A DNA stretch of 64,000 bases, taken from the NCBI GenBank assembly GCA_020845495.1, contig JADLFM010000046.1, forward strand, positions 1 through 64,000. The letters run 5' to 3'. Shown one piece after another: positions 53,160 to 62,325 of the stretch (positions are counted from its first letter, which is position 1; each line of letters begins with the position of its first letter). Both the position numbers and the translations under genes were made by a program. This DNA comes from Chloroflexota bacterium. GTDB lineage: Bacteria > Chloroflexota > UBA6077 > JACCZL01. Below the pieces are notes generated by a model. The model was not told the DNA's origin, ran no database searches, and saw nothing but the letters and a program-made list of their open reading frames with translations.

Positions 53160-55412
53160 CTACGAAGGTGTGCGACCGTCGGTCAGGGCGCGGTAGAGGC
53201 GCTCGGCGGTCATCGGGATCGCGGTCAGCCGGACGCCGGTCGCGTCGCGGATGGCGTTGCCGATGGCCGCCGCGCCGGGGATGACCGGCGGCTCGCCCAC
53301 TCCCCGTACCCCGAACGGCCCGGACCGCGACGGCACCTCCAGCAGCACCGTCTCGATGGGCGGCACTCGTCCCGATGTCGGCAGGGCGTAGTCGAGCAGG
53401 CTGCCGCTCAGCACCCGGCCCCCCTCGTCCAGCACGATCCCCTCGTAGAGCGCCCAGCCAATGCCCTGGGCCACTCCACCGTGGATCTGGTCCTCGATGC
53501 CGGCCGGATTGACCGCCCGTCCGACGTCCTGAATCGCGACGTACTCGACCACGTGTGGCTGGTGGGTATCCGGGTCCACCCGCACCCGCGCCAGATGAGC
53601 GGCGATGCCGGGCGCCCGCTCGGTGATGCCGGAGCGGCCCTGCCCCTGGACCGGCGGGTACTTCCCGTTCATCGCCGTGCTCAGAGCACCGATCCGGTCG
53701 AGGCCGATACGATGGTTCGGCGTACCGCGTACCTGAACGTGCGCGTCGGCGATCTCCAGGTCGTCCACAGCCGCTTCGAGCTGATCTCCGGCGATGGCCA
53801 GGATCTGCTGGCGTGCCGCTTCGGCTGCCTCGACCACAGCCATTCCAACCGTCAACGTGATCTTGCTGCCGCCGGCATTGCCCGAGAATGGTCCGGCCTC
53901 GGTGTCGGCGTTGACGATCCGAATGCGCTCAGGCGCGACGCCAAGCGCCTCGGACGCCATCAGGACGAGGCCGGTATTCGTGCCGGACACGTCGACCGAG
54001 CCGACCACCAGGGTCAGGCTCCCGTCGCCGTCGAGCCGGCAGATGGCGCTGGCCGACTGGAGCCCGCCGAACAGTCCGCCGATGGCGACCCCGACGCCCT
54101 CGTTCGGGCGGCGCTCGCGGTCGCGCCAGGTCGGATGCTCGCGCAGGCGCTCCAGGCACTGCCGCAGCCCAATCCTCGGCCAGGGACGGCCGTTCGGCAT
54201 CGGGTCGCCCTCGCTGGATGCGTTTTTCAGCCGTAGCTCGAGTGGGTCCATCCCAAGCTCGCGGGCCAGATCGTCCATCGTCGACTCGAGCGCGAACATC
54301 GTCTGGGGGCCGCCCGGCGCGCGGTACGCCCCGGCCGGTACCGTGTTGGTGACGACGGTGTAGCCGCGAATCCGCAGATTCGGGAAGCGGTAGAAGGCGC
54401 CAGCGTACAGCGCGGAGTTGCCGAGCGGACCACCCGGGTACAGCCCCGAGTTGACGACGATCCGGGCATCGAGGGCGGTCAGCGTGCCGTCCTTCCGCGC
54501 TCCGAGCTTCACGTCGACGGACATGCGGGGGGCCGGATTGGCCGCCTGGAACTCGTCCATGCGGGTGTACACGAGTCGCACCGGCCGCCCAAACTTGACG
54601 GTCAGCGCGGCGGCAAGCGGCTGCACCAGCGTGCCCTTGCCGCCAAACCCGCCGCCGAGCACCGGGGCCGTCACCCGAATCTTGTGCTCGGGCCAGCCGA
54701 GCGCCCTGGCGAGCGCCTGCCGGGGGAGGAAGACGCCGTGGCTGGACGACCAGACAGTCAGGTTACCGAGCGGGTCGAGGGCGGCGGTGACGGTCTGCGG
54801 CTCCAGGTAGCTCTGATGAACGATCGACGTGCGGTAGGATCGCTCGATCACGACATCGGCTTCCCGGACGCCGGCCACCACGTCGCCCCGGTCATAGGCC
54901 GCGCGGTCGGCGAGGTTGGGCGAGCGGGTCGCCGGGTCGTCGGGAGTTTCGGCGACGTCGCGGCCGGGCAAGCCGTGCGGCCAGACGGCCGGCGCGTCGG
55001 GCCGGAGCGCGGCCTGCGGGTCGAGCAGGGCTGGCAGCTCCTCGTACTCGACGTCGACGAGCGCCAACGCATCTTCGGCGGCGGCCTCGCTCTCGGCCAG
55101 CACCACGGCGACGGGCTGGCCGGCGAAGCGGGTCTCGCCACGCGCCAGCGCCTCGTTGGCCCGCGAGGTCGGCGGCGCCTTCAGCACGGAGGCCAGATCG
55201 TCGGCGGTCACCACGGCGGCCACACCGGGGCGCCCGAGCGCCCGACTGGTGTCGATGCGCCGAATCCGCGCGTGGGCGAACAGACCGAGCACCAGCCGGG
55301 CATGGAGCAGGCCGTGGAGCGGCAAGTCGGCGCCGAAGCGCGCCTGCCCGGTCACTTTCTCCGGCCCGTCAACTCGTGGAACGCGCATCCCCAGGACCGA
55401 TCCTGTCGCCAT
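53160..55412 (-). CDS. Xanthine-dehydrogenase-family molybdopterin-binding subunit
   Basis: This 750-residue protein is the large subunit type of Mo hydroxylases (CoxL/XdhB-like). The N-terminal aldehyde-oxidase a/b hammerhead domain runs about 15-125 (RVPRVDGPEKVTGQARFGAD). The Mo-cofactor parts follow: APVLGGGFGGKG, NTVPAGAYRAPGGPQ, and the catalytic Glu in GVRGVGEPPVIPG near residue 710. The AYRAPGG loop lacks the CSFR-type CO-dehydrogenase signature, so CO oxidation is unlikely. No FAD or 2Fe-2S subunit genes are adjacent. A Rieske-domain gene is divergent immediately upstream and could supply electrons, but that is speculation. The substrate is unknown; with a uricase in the window, a purine is one possibility. 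Confidence 0.9.
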   Translation of the reverse strand: MATGSVLGMRVPRVDGPEKVTGQARFGADLPLHGLLHARLVLGLFAHARIRRIDTSRALGRPGVAAVVTADDLASVLKAPPTSRANEALARGETRFAGQPVAVVLAESEAAAEDALALVDVEYEELPALLDPQAALRPDAPAVWPHGLPGRDVAETPDDPATRSPNLADRAAYDRGDVVAGVREADVVIERSYRTSIVHQSYLEPQTVTAALDPLGNLTVWSSSHGVFLPRQALARALGWPEHKIRVTAPVLGGGFGGKGTLVQPLAAALTVKFGRPVRLVYTRMDEFQAANPAPRMSVDVKLGARKDGTLTALDARIVVNSGLYPGGPLGNSALYAGAFYRFPNLRIRGYTVVTNTVPAGAYRAPGGPQTMFALESTMDDLARELGMDPLELRLKNASSEGDPMPNGRPWPRIGLRQCLERLREHPTWRDRERRPNEGVGVAIGGLFGGLQSASAICRLDGDGSLTLVVGSVDVSGTNTGLVLMASEALGVAPERIRIVNADTEAGPFSGNAGGSKITLTVGMAVVEAAEAARQQILAIAGDQLEAAVDDLEIADAHVQVRGTPNHRIGLDRIGALSTAMNGKYPPVQGQGRSGITERAPGIAAHLARVRVDPDTHQPHVVEYVAIQDVGRAVNPAGIEDQIHGGVAQGIGWALYEGIVLDEGGRVLSGSLLDYALPTSGRVPPIETVLLEVPSRSGPFGVRGVGEPPVIPGAAAIGNAIRDATGVRLTAIPMTAERLYRALTDGRTPS

Positions 55413-55605
55413 GCTTCGACCTCCCCACTCGATCGCCCGGCACTATAGCGCAGGCGTCCCAGTCGCTGGTTCGCTCTGGACGATTCCCCCCACCGCCAAC
55501 CTGCTGCATTGTTGACGGAACCTGCCGGGCCTTCTACCCTCCCAGTAGCGGACCGTTCGATGGCGCAGGGGAGTGTGGGAGCACGCGCCGCGTGGAGGCA
55601 GCATC

Positions 55606-57375
55606 ATGGTCGCGACAGACCGCCAGTTGGTTCGGACCGGATCGCTCGAAGAACTGAAGCGGAAGGGATGCGTGGTCGTCAACGCCGCTGGCCACAACGT
55701 GGCGGTCTTCTGGCACGAGGACGATGCCTGGGCCGTCGACAACCGCTGCCCGCACATGGGCTTTCCGCTGAGCCGCGGCACCGTCTGTGAGGGCTTACTC
55801 ACCTGTCACTGGCACAACGCCCGCTTCGACCTCGCGTCAGGCGGTACCCTCGACCCATTCGCGGACGATGTGCGCGCGTTCCCGACCGTGATCCGCGATG
55901 GCGAGGTCTTCGTCGACGTCAGCCCGGAGGCCGGCGACCGCACGGCGCACTGGCACGAGCGCCTGGAGCAAGGGCTGGAAGACAACCTTCCACTGGTGCT
56001 CGCGAAGTCGATCCTCGCACTGCTCCAGGCTGGCGCCGAGCCGCGCGAGATCGTGCGTATCGGCGCGAGGTACGGCGCCCGCTACCGGGCGCGCGGCTGG
56101 GGCACCGGGCTGACCATCCTCACCGCCATGGCGAACGTGCTGCCGTCGCTCGCCACGGACGAGAAGCCACTCGCGCTCTATCACGGTCTGACCCGCGTCG
56201 CCGAGGACTGCGCTGGCCAGCCGCCCCGCTTCGACCTGGAGCCGCTGCCGACGAGCGGCCTGCCACTGGAGCGCCTAAAGGTGTGGTTCCGTCAGGCGGT
56301 CGAGGTGCGCGACTCGGACGGCGCAGAGCGGGTGCTGCGAACGGCTATCGCCGGCGGCGCACCGTCGCGCGAGCTTGCCGACCTCTTGTTCGCCGCCGCG
56401 ACCGATCACTACTTCGTCGATGGCGGCCACATTCTGGACTTCATCAACAAGGCGTGCGAGTTGCTCGACCACCTCGGCTGGAACGAGGCGCCGGCCGTAT
56501 TGCTGAGTCTCGTCGACGGACTGTGCCGCGCGCAGCGCAGCGAGGAACAGAAGGCGTGGCGATACCCGCTCGATCTGACCGCGTTGTTGGAGCCGGCCTT
56601 TGAGCGCCTGCCCTCACTTGTCGGGGAGGTATCCAGGGCCGAGCCTACAGGACGAGCACTGGACCAGTCCGAGTTCGACCGCCTCGTCGCCGTGGTCCTG
56701 GCCGACGACCCGGGCGCAGCCGTCGAGGCGCTGCTCGGCGGACTGGAGCGCCAGGTATCACTCGCTGAGCTTGGACAGGTCGTCGCACACGCCTCGAGCC
56801 TTCGCATCGCTCGCTTCCCGACCAGCAACGAGTTCGGTGACTGGGACACCGTCCACAACACATTTAGCTCCTGCAACGCGCTGCATCGGGCACTCCTGCG
56901 TGCTCCCTCAGCGGAGCTTGTGCGCGGGCTGTTCCACGCCGCGATGCGCATCTACCTGGACCGCTTCCTGAACGTTCCGGCGGCCCGCCTGCCGGACGAG
57001 CAGGCGTCGGCCCCAATGGCTGACAGTCCGGCCGGGCTGCTGGACCTGCTGGACCGCGAACAGCAGGTGGCAGCGGCTGCGCGGCTGGTCGACGCGCTCC
57101 TCGCAGCCGGACGCGACGACCGCCCGCTCATCGAGGCACTCGGGCGAGCGGTCCTGCGCGAAGACGCCGACTTCCACGACTACCAGGAACTCGAGGGGGC
57201 ACTACGCCAGTACGCGGCGCTGAAGGCGACCCGACCACTGGCGGCACGGCGGGCGCTGGTAGCGATGGCGCGCTTCGAGGCCGCTCACTGCCCGACGTCG
57301 CGAGCGCTACGTCAGACGTATCAGATCGCCCTGCGCCTCCAGCGTGGCGAAGACCTCTTCCAGGAGGACGCCTGA
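55606..57375 (+). CDS. Rieske 2Fe-2S domain fused to a large helical domain
   Basis: This is a 589-residue protein. Residues about 10-110 form a ferredoxin-type Rieske domain with ligands in CPHMGFPL and CHWHNARFD (CxH and CxxH). The remaining 480 residues or so are predicted mostly helical and contain several His-rich spots (ALYHGLTRVAEDC, DHYFVDGGHILDFINKACELLDHLG, AAHCPTSRALRQTYQIA). I recognise no catalytic domain, and no mononuclear iron motif of ring hydroxylases. It has no signal peptide. The start is ATG 55606 with GGAGG 8 bases upstream. It is divergent from the Mo-hydroxylase gene with 193 bases between, so a shared promoter region is likely. Confidence 0.8.
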   Translation: MVATDRQLVRTGSLEELKRKGCVVVNAAGHNVAVFWHEDDAWAVDNRCPHMGFPLSRGTVCEGLLTCHWHNARFDLASGGTLDPFADDVRAFPTVIRDGEVFVDVSPEAGDRTAHWHERLEQGLEDNLPLVLAKSILALLQAGAEPREIVRIGARYGARYRARGWGTGLTILTAMANVLPSLATDEKPLALYHGLTRVAEDCAGQPPRFDLEPLPTSGLPLERLKVWFRQAVEVRDSDGAERVLRTAIAGGAPSRELADLLFAAATDHYFVDGGHILDFINKACELLDHLGWNEAPAVLLSLVDGLCRAQRSEEQKAWRYPLDLTALLEPAFERLPSLVGEVSRAEPTGRALDQSEFDRLVAVVLADDPGAAVEALLGGLERQVSLAELGQVVAHASSLRIARFPTSNEFGDWDTVHNTFSSCNALHRALLRAPSAELVRGLFHAAMRIYLDRFLNVPAARLPDEQASAPMADSPAGLLDLLDREQQVAAAARLVDALLAAGRDDRPLIEALGRAVLREDADFHDYQELEGALRQYAALKATRPLAARRALVAMARFEAAHCPTSRALRQTYQIALRLQRGEDLFQEDA

Positions 57376-57409
57376 CCCGTCGGCGGCGCGGTGGCGGTAA
57401 CGGGTCAGG
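57371..57409 (+). terminator. Hairpin spanning the Rieske-protein stop
   Basis: CCTGACCCGT at 57371-57380 pairs perfectly with ACGGGTCAGG at 57400-57409 across a 19-base loop. It covers the stop codon and lies between convergent genes. The terminator role is tentative because there is no T-tract. Confidence 0.4.
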
Positions 57410-57442
57410 CGGGGCGGGGCCGCAGGTGATGAGCCAGGCCGT

Positions 57443-58333
57443 TCAGCCAGGCCAGCCGAGCGCCTCCTTGACCTCGCGAATGCGCCGGATGTGCGCGTCT
57501 GGGCCGGACAGACCGCCGTTCATGGTGTTGACCGAGAGGTGGGTCGCGCCGAGCGCCCGCCACTCCTCGGCCGTCGCACGCCAGTCGTCTGGGGTACCGG
57601 TCCCGGCGTTGATGCGGGCCTCGATGCCGAAGCCATCCCAGGATCGGCCGGCCGCCTCGCGCCAGCCGCGCATCTGCTCCAGAGTGGCCGGCCAGCCGCC
57701 TTCGAGCGGGCGCTGCGGGAAGAAGCCGTCGCCGAGCTCGGCCGCGCGCCTCAGGGCCGGCTCGGCCGACCCCCCAATCCAGATGGGGATCGGGCGCTGA
57801 ATCGGGAGCGGCTTGATACCGGCGCCAGTGACCCGATGAAAGCGCCCCTCGAAGGTCAGGACCGGCTCTTGAAAGAGGCGGCGCAGCACGACGATCTGCT
57901 CCTCGAAGCGGCGTGCCCGGTCCTTGAAGCTCATCCCGAGCCCTTCGTATTCGACGTAATTCCAGCCGATCCCAACCCCAAGCCGGAACCGGCCGCCAGT
58001 CAGCACGTCGACCTCGGCCGCCTGCTTGGCGACCAGCGCGGTCTGCCGCTGGGGCAGGATGATGACGCCCGGGACCAGTTCCAGGCCCGGCGTGGCGGCG
58101 GCAAGGAACCCGAACAGGACGAACGGCTCGTGGAAGAGGGTTTCGGCCGTGTACGGCCCGGCCCAACCAGGGTGCGCTGCTGGATCGGCGCCCAGGACGT
58201 GATCGTACGCGAGCAGGTGCTGGTAGCCGAGCCCCTGTGCCGCCTCGGCGTAGGCACGGACACCGCCTACATCCGCGCCGATCTCCGTCTGCGGAAACGT
58301 CACCCCGAGACGGGGGCGCATCTCACCAGCCAT
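57443..58333 (-). CDS. LLM-class (F420-type) flavin-dependent oxidoreductase
   Basis: This 296-residue TIM-barrel oxidoreductase of the luciferase-like family starts RPRLGVTFPQTEIGAD and has HLLAYDHVLGAD. It also shows the segments RFRLGVGIGWNYVEYEGLGMSF, RPIPIWIGGSAEPALRRAAELGDGFF and LGATHLSVNTM. These are typical of the F420-dependent LLM group found in Actinobacteria and Chloroflexota. I start it at ATG 58333 with GGAG about 11 bases upstream; the frame to 58510 is a shadow that runs through a DNA tandem repeat. The substrate is unknown. Confidence 0.88.
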   Translation of the reverse strand: MAGEMRPRLGVTFPQTEIGADVGGVRAYAEAAQGLGYQHLLAYDHVLGADPAAHPGWAGPYTAETLFHEPFVLFGFLAAATPGLELVPGVIILPQRQTALVAKQAAEVDVLTGGRFRLGVGIGWNYVEYEGLGMSFKDRARRFEEQIVVLRRLFQEPVLTFEGRFHRVTGAGIKPLPIQRPIPIWIGGSAEPALRRAAELGDGFFPQRPLEGGWPATLEQMRGWREAAGRSWDGFGIEARINAGTGTPDDWRATAEEWRALGATHLSVNTMNGGLSGPDAHIRRIREVKEALGWPG

Positions 58334-58388
58334 CACTGTCTGTACTCCTTCTCCTTCTGCACGGCCGAGCGGACACCGCACCTGCACT

Positions 58389-58468
58389 CGAACGGGATGC
58401 GGTTCGATCGGGGTGCGGTTCGATCGGGGTGCGGCTCGAACGGGATGCGGTTCGGTCGGGGTGCGGTT
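58389..58468. repeat. 16-bp tandem repeat, five units
   Basis: Five units of the type CGATCGGGGTGCGGTT lie in tandem about 56 bases upstream of the LLM gene start, with two alternating variants (CGAACGGGATGCGGTT and CGATCGGGGTGCGGTT). They are close enough to be in the promoter or leader of the LLM gene. Confidence 0.9.
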
Positions 58469-58568
58469 CGGTTGCGCGTCATACCCGGGGCGCCGGATGC
58501 TCGCTCGCATCGACCGCGCGCCCTGCTCGGCGTGGTCCTCATGCTCGAATGGCCGTACCCGCGGCGGT

Positions 58569-59036
58569 TCAGTCGCCGGGAGGTTGCTCGCTCTGAGCGA
58601 AGCGGGCCGCTGGCGCGGTGCACTTCGGGCATGCTTGCGGCGGGTGCTCGCCGCGCACCGGCTCGCCGCAGATGTCGCAGTACCACTGCACGGAGATCAG
58701 CCGAATGATGTCCGACCGGCTGACGATCCCAACGAGCCGATGGCCGGCCAGCACCGGCACCCGCTTGATGCGCCGCTCGACGAGCAGGAAGCGCACTTCG
58801 TCGATGTCGGTGTCCTCGCTGACGGTGACGATGCCCGCCGACATGATGTCGCGGGCGGCCTCGCCGGAGCGAGCAAGCACGTCGTATTCGCTCACCAGCC
58901 CGATGACAAAGCCGTGCTCGTCAGTGACGGGAACGGCGCTGATCCCATGTTTCGTGAGCAGCCGAGCGACGTCGGGAACCGGCGTGTCGGCGGGCGCGCA
59001 GATCACTGGCGCCGTCATGATGTCTTTGACCCTCAT
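58569..59036 (-). CDS. CBS-pair protein with C-terminal rubredoxin-like zinc ribbon
   Basis: This 155-residue protein has two CBS motifs (VKDIMTAPVICAPADTPV and ARDIMSAGIVTVSED) in residues 1-115. A short ribbon with two CxxC pairs follows (WYCDICGEPV and ACPKCTAP), like the metal site of rubredoxin or rubrerythrin. CBS pairs bind adenine nucleotides; the ribbon may bind Zn or Fe. It lies downstream of the KorAB genes on the same strand, after a gap of about 260 bases, and may sense energy or redox state. Confidence 0.88.
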   Translation of the reverse strand: MRVKDIMTAPVICAPADTPVPDVARLLTKHGISAVPVTDEHGFVIGLVSEYDVLARSGEAARDIMSAGIVTVSEDTDIDEVRFLLVERRIKRVPVLAGHRLVGIVSRSDIIRLISVQWYCDICGEPVRGEHPPQACPKCTAPAARFAQSEQPPGD

Positions 59037-59293
59037 GCGTCCGGTACCTCCGCGCGACGTAGGGCGACGTCGTGGAAACTGCCGGCGCCTCGCCAGAACC
59101 GCCTACTCTTGGAGAGAGTTGCTACCGAGAGCCAATCAGAAAGGGCGGGGGGCGGCCGAGCGAGTCGCGTGCCGGTCAGGGCGAGAGCAATTCGACAGCA
59201 GGTGAAACGATCTGGATGGAGCACCCGGTCGGACGTGGTCCGGCCGGGTGCTGGGCGCACGGACGGCGAGCGCCTGTCTAGACGAACTCCAAT

Positions 59294-60163
59294 CTAGACG
59301 AACTCCAACTTGAGCGCCTCGTAGTCGGCGTAGCGGCCGTCCAACTCCTGCTGGACGAGCGGCCCCTTCTTGAGCGCCGACACCTGCTCCTCATAGGTCG
59401 GGCGTTCGTCGCTCTCGTAGATGATCCCGATCGGGATCCGGTCGCCCCACTCCTGCGCCTTCGCCCACGCCTGCGCGCGGTTGGATGGGTCGTAGCCCGG
59501 CTCCTCGCCCAGTTTGTAGGTTCGTGAGCGGTACCAGTCGTAGGTGTTGATCTTGTTGTAGGTCACGCACGGCTGGAGGCAGTCGACGAGCGAGTACCCG
59601 CGATGGGTAATCGCCGCCTGGAAGACGGAAGCCATGTGCTTCGGATCGGCCGCTGAGGCGCGGGCGATGAAGCTGGCGCCGGCCGCGATAGCGAGCGCGA
59701 TCGGGTTGATCGCGAACTCGATCGACCCCTCGGGCGAGAAGGTACTGATATAGCCGCGCTCGCTGGTCGGTGAGTACTGGCCCTTGGTCAGCCCGTAGAC
59801 CTGGTTGTTCTCGACGATGTGGGTGATATCGGCGTTGCGCCGCATCGCGTGGATGAAGTGCCCCTGGCCGATACCGTAACCGTCACCATCGCCTGTCACG
59901 GCGATGACCTTGAGGGCGTGATTCGCGAGCTTGATGCCTTGCGCCACTGGCAGCGCCCGGCCGTGAATCGAGTTGTAGCCGTTGGCCCGCAAGTAGTGGG
60001 GCAGCTTCGAGCCGCAGCCGATCCCCGAGACGAGCAGCACCTCGTGAGGATGCAGGTCCAGCCCTGCTAGCGACTGCTTGATCGCCGCCAGGATGCCGAA
60101 GTCGCCGCAGCCGGGGCACCAGGTCGACTTCTGGCCGCCATTGAAGATCTTGAGCTCAGACAC
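59294..60163 (-). CDS. korB: 2-oxoacid:ferredoxin oxidoreductase beta subunit
   Basis: This 289-residue subunit binds thiamine diphosphate. It has WCPGCGDFGILAAIKQ, SGIGCGSKLPHY, GRALPVAQGIKLAN and the TPP/Mg motif VTGDGDGYGIGQGHF ending near VENNQVYGLTKGQ. These are of the two-subunit KorB/OorB type that oxidises 2-oxoglutarate or pyruvate with ferredoxin as acceptor. The start is GTG 60163 with GGAGG 6 bases upstream, overlapping the alpha-subunit end by 8 bases. There is no ferredoxin domain, so an external ferredoxin is needed. Confidence 0.94.
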   Translation of the reverse strand: MSELKIFNGGQKSTWCPGCGDFGILAAIKQSLAGLDLHPHEVLLVSGIGCGSKLPHYLRANGYNSIHGRALPVAQGIKLANHALKVIAVTGDGDGYGIGQGHFIHAMRRNADITHIVENNQVYGLTKGQYSPTSERGYISTFSPEGSIEFAINPIALAIAAGASFIARASAADPKHMASVFQAAITHRGYSLVDCLQPCVTYNKINTYDWYRSRTYKLGEEPGYDPSNRAQAWAKAQEWGDRIPIGIIYESDERPTYEEQVSALKKGPLVQQELDGRYADYEALKLEFV

Positions 60164-62009
60164 GCGCTACCTCCCCGCTCACGCCCGCCTTGCCGGCTGC
60201 GTCGAGGCCGGTCCCGTTCAGGCTGACCTTGCCCAGATCGACGTGCGCCTCGCCGGCGAGATCGCCGACGATGGTCGCAACGACCTCATCCGGCGAGATC
60301 GGCCGGCCATCGTACTTGTTGATCCGCTTGTCAGCCTTCCGGCCGGTCAGGCCGCGTAGGAGGTGGGCAAGCTGGCTGGTGTAGTTCTGCTCGACCACGA
60401 TCATCCGCCGGATTTTGCCCAGTTCGGCCGAAATGCGGTCCTCGTCGAGCGGGCACATATCGACGAACTGGAGGAAGTTCGTGACCAACCCTCGCGCGTT
60501 CAAGAGGTCGGTCGCCTCACGCAGCGCACCGTAGGTGGAGCCCCAGCCCACGAGCGTCATCTCCGCGTCGGCGGGGCCGTACCAGATCGGTAGTTGCATC
60601 TCCTGGGCAGCGCGTTCGGCCTTGCGCATCCGCTTGGACATCTGCTCGTTGCGGTCGTCCGACTCCTCGGTGTTGTGTCCGATGATGTCGTGCTCGTCGC
60701 CGGTCGTGATGTAGACCGCCTTCTCGTGGCCTGGGATGGCTCGCGGCGAGACCCCGCTCTCGGTCAACCGATGCCGCGCGTACTCCTCGTCGAGCCGGTC
60801 GAGCGCCTGATAGTCGAGCAGGTCGCCACGATCGATCCGGATTTCCTTGAAGTCGATGGCGTCCATGTCGAGCGTCCGCAGCGCATTCGACAGGAACAGA
60901 TCGCTCAGGATGATGACCGGCGTCTGATACTTCTCGGCAAGGTTGAAGGCGCGGTGGCCGGCTTCGAAGCACTGCTCGACAGTTCCCGGCGCCACCACGA
61001 TGCGCGGAAACTCGCCGTGCGAGGCGTACAGCACGAACTCGAGGTCGGACTGCTCGGTGCGGGTCGGCAGGCCGGTCGACGGGCCGGCTCGCTGGACCTC
61101 GGCGATCACGAGCGGTGTCTCGGACATCGCGGCCAGTCCCAGCGCCTCGACCATCAGACAGAAGCCGCCGCCGGAACTGGCCGTCATCGCGCGAACGCCC
61201 GCGTGAGCAGCACCAATCGCGAAGAGGATCGCGGAGATCTCGTCCTCGGTCTGCTTCTGGACGATCCCAAAGCGCGCGGCGTGGGCGGCCAGCCACTCGG
61301 TGATGGTGCTCGCCGGCGTCATGGGATAGGTGGAGATGAACTTGCAGCCCGCCGCCAGCGCACCCATCGCGACGGCCTGATTGCCGTTCATCAGCATGCG
61401 CTTCGGCGCGCCGGGGACGGCCTTCAACTTCCAGGGGAAGTCGTTGCCGTACTGGTCACGTGCCGCGTTGTAGGCGTACTCCGCCACCTTCAGGTTGCTG
61501 GTGACGGTGTCGGCGCCCTTGCGCTTGAAGTTCGACTCGACGACGTTCGCGATCCACTCGAAGTCGAAGCTGGTCAGGCCGGCCATCGCGCCGATGGCGG
61601 CCGTGTTCATCATGATCTTGTGGCCGCCCTGCTCCTCGGCGATCTTGGTGAGCGGCATCGCGAAGTCGCGGACTCCGCGTGCCTCGAGCTCGGCCTTCGG
61701 GACGGCAATGGCAGCGTCGTGGAGAACGCCGCCGCCTTCGACGAGATCGCGCCAGTGGAGCTCGACCGTCTCCTTGTTGAAGGCGAGCAGCAGATGGAGC
61801 GTATCGTCGAACGTGTACAGTGGCTCGTCGCTCACCCGCACCTGATAGAAGTTATGGCCGCCACGGATGCGGGACATGTAGTCTGGCAAGCCGAAGCAGT
61901 GGAGTCCTGCCCGTACGACGGCGTGGGAGAAGCCGGCGCCTCCCGATTCAACGCCCTGACCGGCCTCACCGCCCAGTCTAACCTGGAATCTGTTGATCGT
62001 CTCGGGCAT
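60156..62009 (-). CDS. korA: 2-oxoacid:ferredoxin oxidoreductase alpha subunit (gamma-alpha fusion)
   Basis: This 617-residue protein is the fused gamma-alpha subunit. Residues 1-190 form the gamma-type domain (VRLGGEAGQGVESGGAGFSHAV, then YMSRIRGGHNFYQVRV). From about 210 the pyrimidine-binding alpha domain begins (MNGNQAVAMGALAAGCKFISTYPMTPAS, ASSGGGFCLMVEALGLA, GPSTGLPTRTEQSDL). This arrangement fits KorA-type proteins of 2-oxoglutarate:ferredoxin oxidoreductase, although pyruvate cannot be excluded by eye. The ATG at 62009 has GGAGG 4 bases upstream. It is co-transcribed with korB. Confidence 0.93.
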   Translation of the reverse strand: MPETINRFQVRLGGEAGQGVESGGAGFSHAVVRAGLHCFGLPDYMSRIRGGHNFYQVRVSDEPLYTFDDTLHLLLAFNKETVELHWRDLVEGGGVLHDAAIAVPKAELEARGVRDFAMPLTKIAEEQGGHKIMMNTAAIGAMAGLTSFDFEWIANVVESNFKRKGADTVTSNLKVAEYAYNAARDQYGNDFPWKLKAVPGAPKRMLMNGNQAVAMGALAAGCKFISTYPMTPASTITEWLAAHAARFGIVQKQTEDEISAILFAIGAAHAGVRAMTASSGGGFCLMVEALGLAAMSETPLVIAEVQRAGPSTGLPTRTEQSDLEFVLYASHGEFPRIVVAPGTVEQCFEAGHRAFNLAEKYQTPVIILSDLFLSNALRTLDMDAIDFKEIRIDRGDLLDYQALDRLDEEYARHRLTESGVSPRAIPGHEKAVYITTGDEHDIIGHNTEESDDRNEQMSKRMRKAERAAQEMQLPIWYGPADAEMTLVGWGSTYGALREATDLLNARGLVTNFLQFVDMCPLDEDRISAELGKIRRMIVVEQNYTSQLAHLLRGLTGRKADKRINKYDGRPISPDEVVATIVGDLAGEAHVDLGKVSLNGTGLDAAGKAGVSGEVARV

Positions 62010-62325
62010 ATGCCCTCCCTGCGTGGCGCGCTGAGATGGTGCGCTGAACGACGTCGCGCACGTGAGTTATACGGAGGTTACAGTGTTATACAGGGGTTCG
62101 GTGACACCGAGGCTCCGCGGACGCCCCGCACGGACCCGCCTGCCGCACCGCAGAACGCGGCAGCGCCCGTTGAGAGCCAACGGGCGCTGCCAATCCATCG
62201 ACGAGACAAATCGTTTCCATCGGTGCACCGAATGATTCGGCGGTATCTTAGCGCTGCCGTGCGCGTTCGTCCAGCGTTTGCGCGAGTGGTGAGCGATCGT
62301 CCGCGCGCCACTCCTCACGCTCACC
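62010..62325. other. Intergenic region upstream of korA, with hairpin
   Basis: About 315 bases separate the glycosidase-like gene end from korA on the same strand. The region has a perfect 14-base hairpin at 62159-62191 and otherwise no gene. AT-rich spots near 62065-62100 (TTATAC and GTTATACAG) could include a promoter for korAB. Confidence 0.5.
62159..62191. terminator. Perfect 14-bp hairpin between two minus-strand genes
   Basis: GGCAGCGCCCGTTG pairs fully with CAACGGGCGCTGCC around a 5-base loop. It lies about 135 bases after the stop at 62326 and 150 bases before korA. It could end the upstream transcript or act as a leader element for korAB. There is no T-run on the minus strand. Confidence 0.55.

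Noticed and set aside
53160..55412. Calling the Mo subunit a CO dehydrogenase large chain
   Set aside because: The CSFR-type active-site loop of form I CO dehydrogenase is not present; the loop reads AYRAPGG.
58389..58468. Tandem repeat as a CRISPR array
   Set aside because: Units are contiguous 16-base repeats with no spacers, and there are no cas genes in the window.
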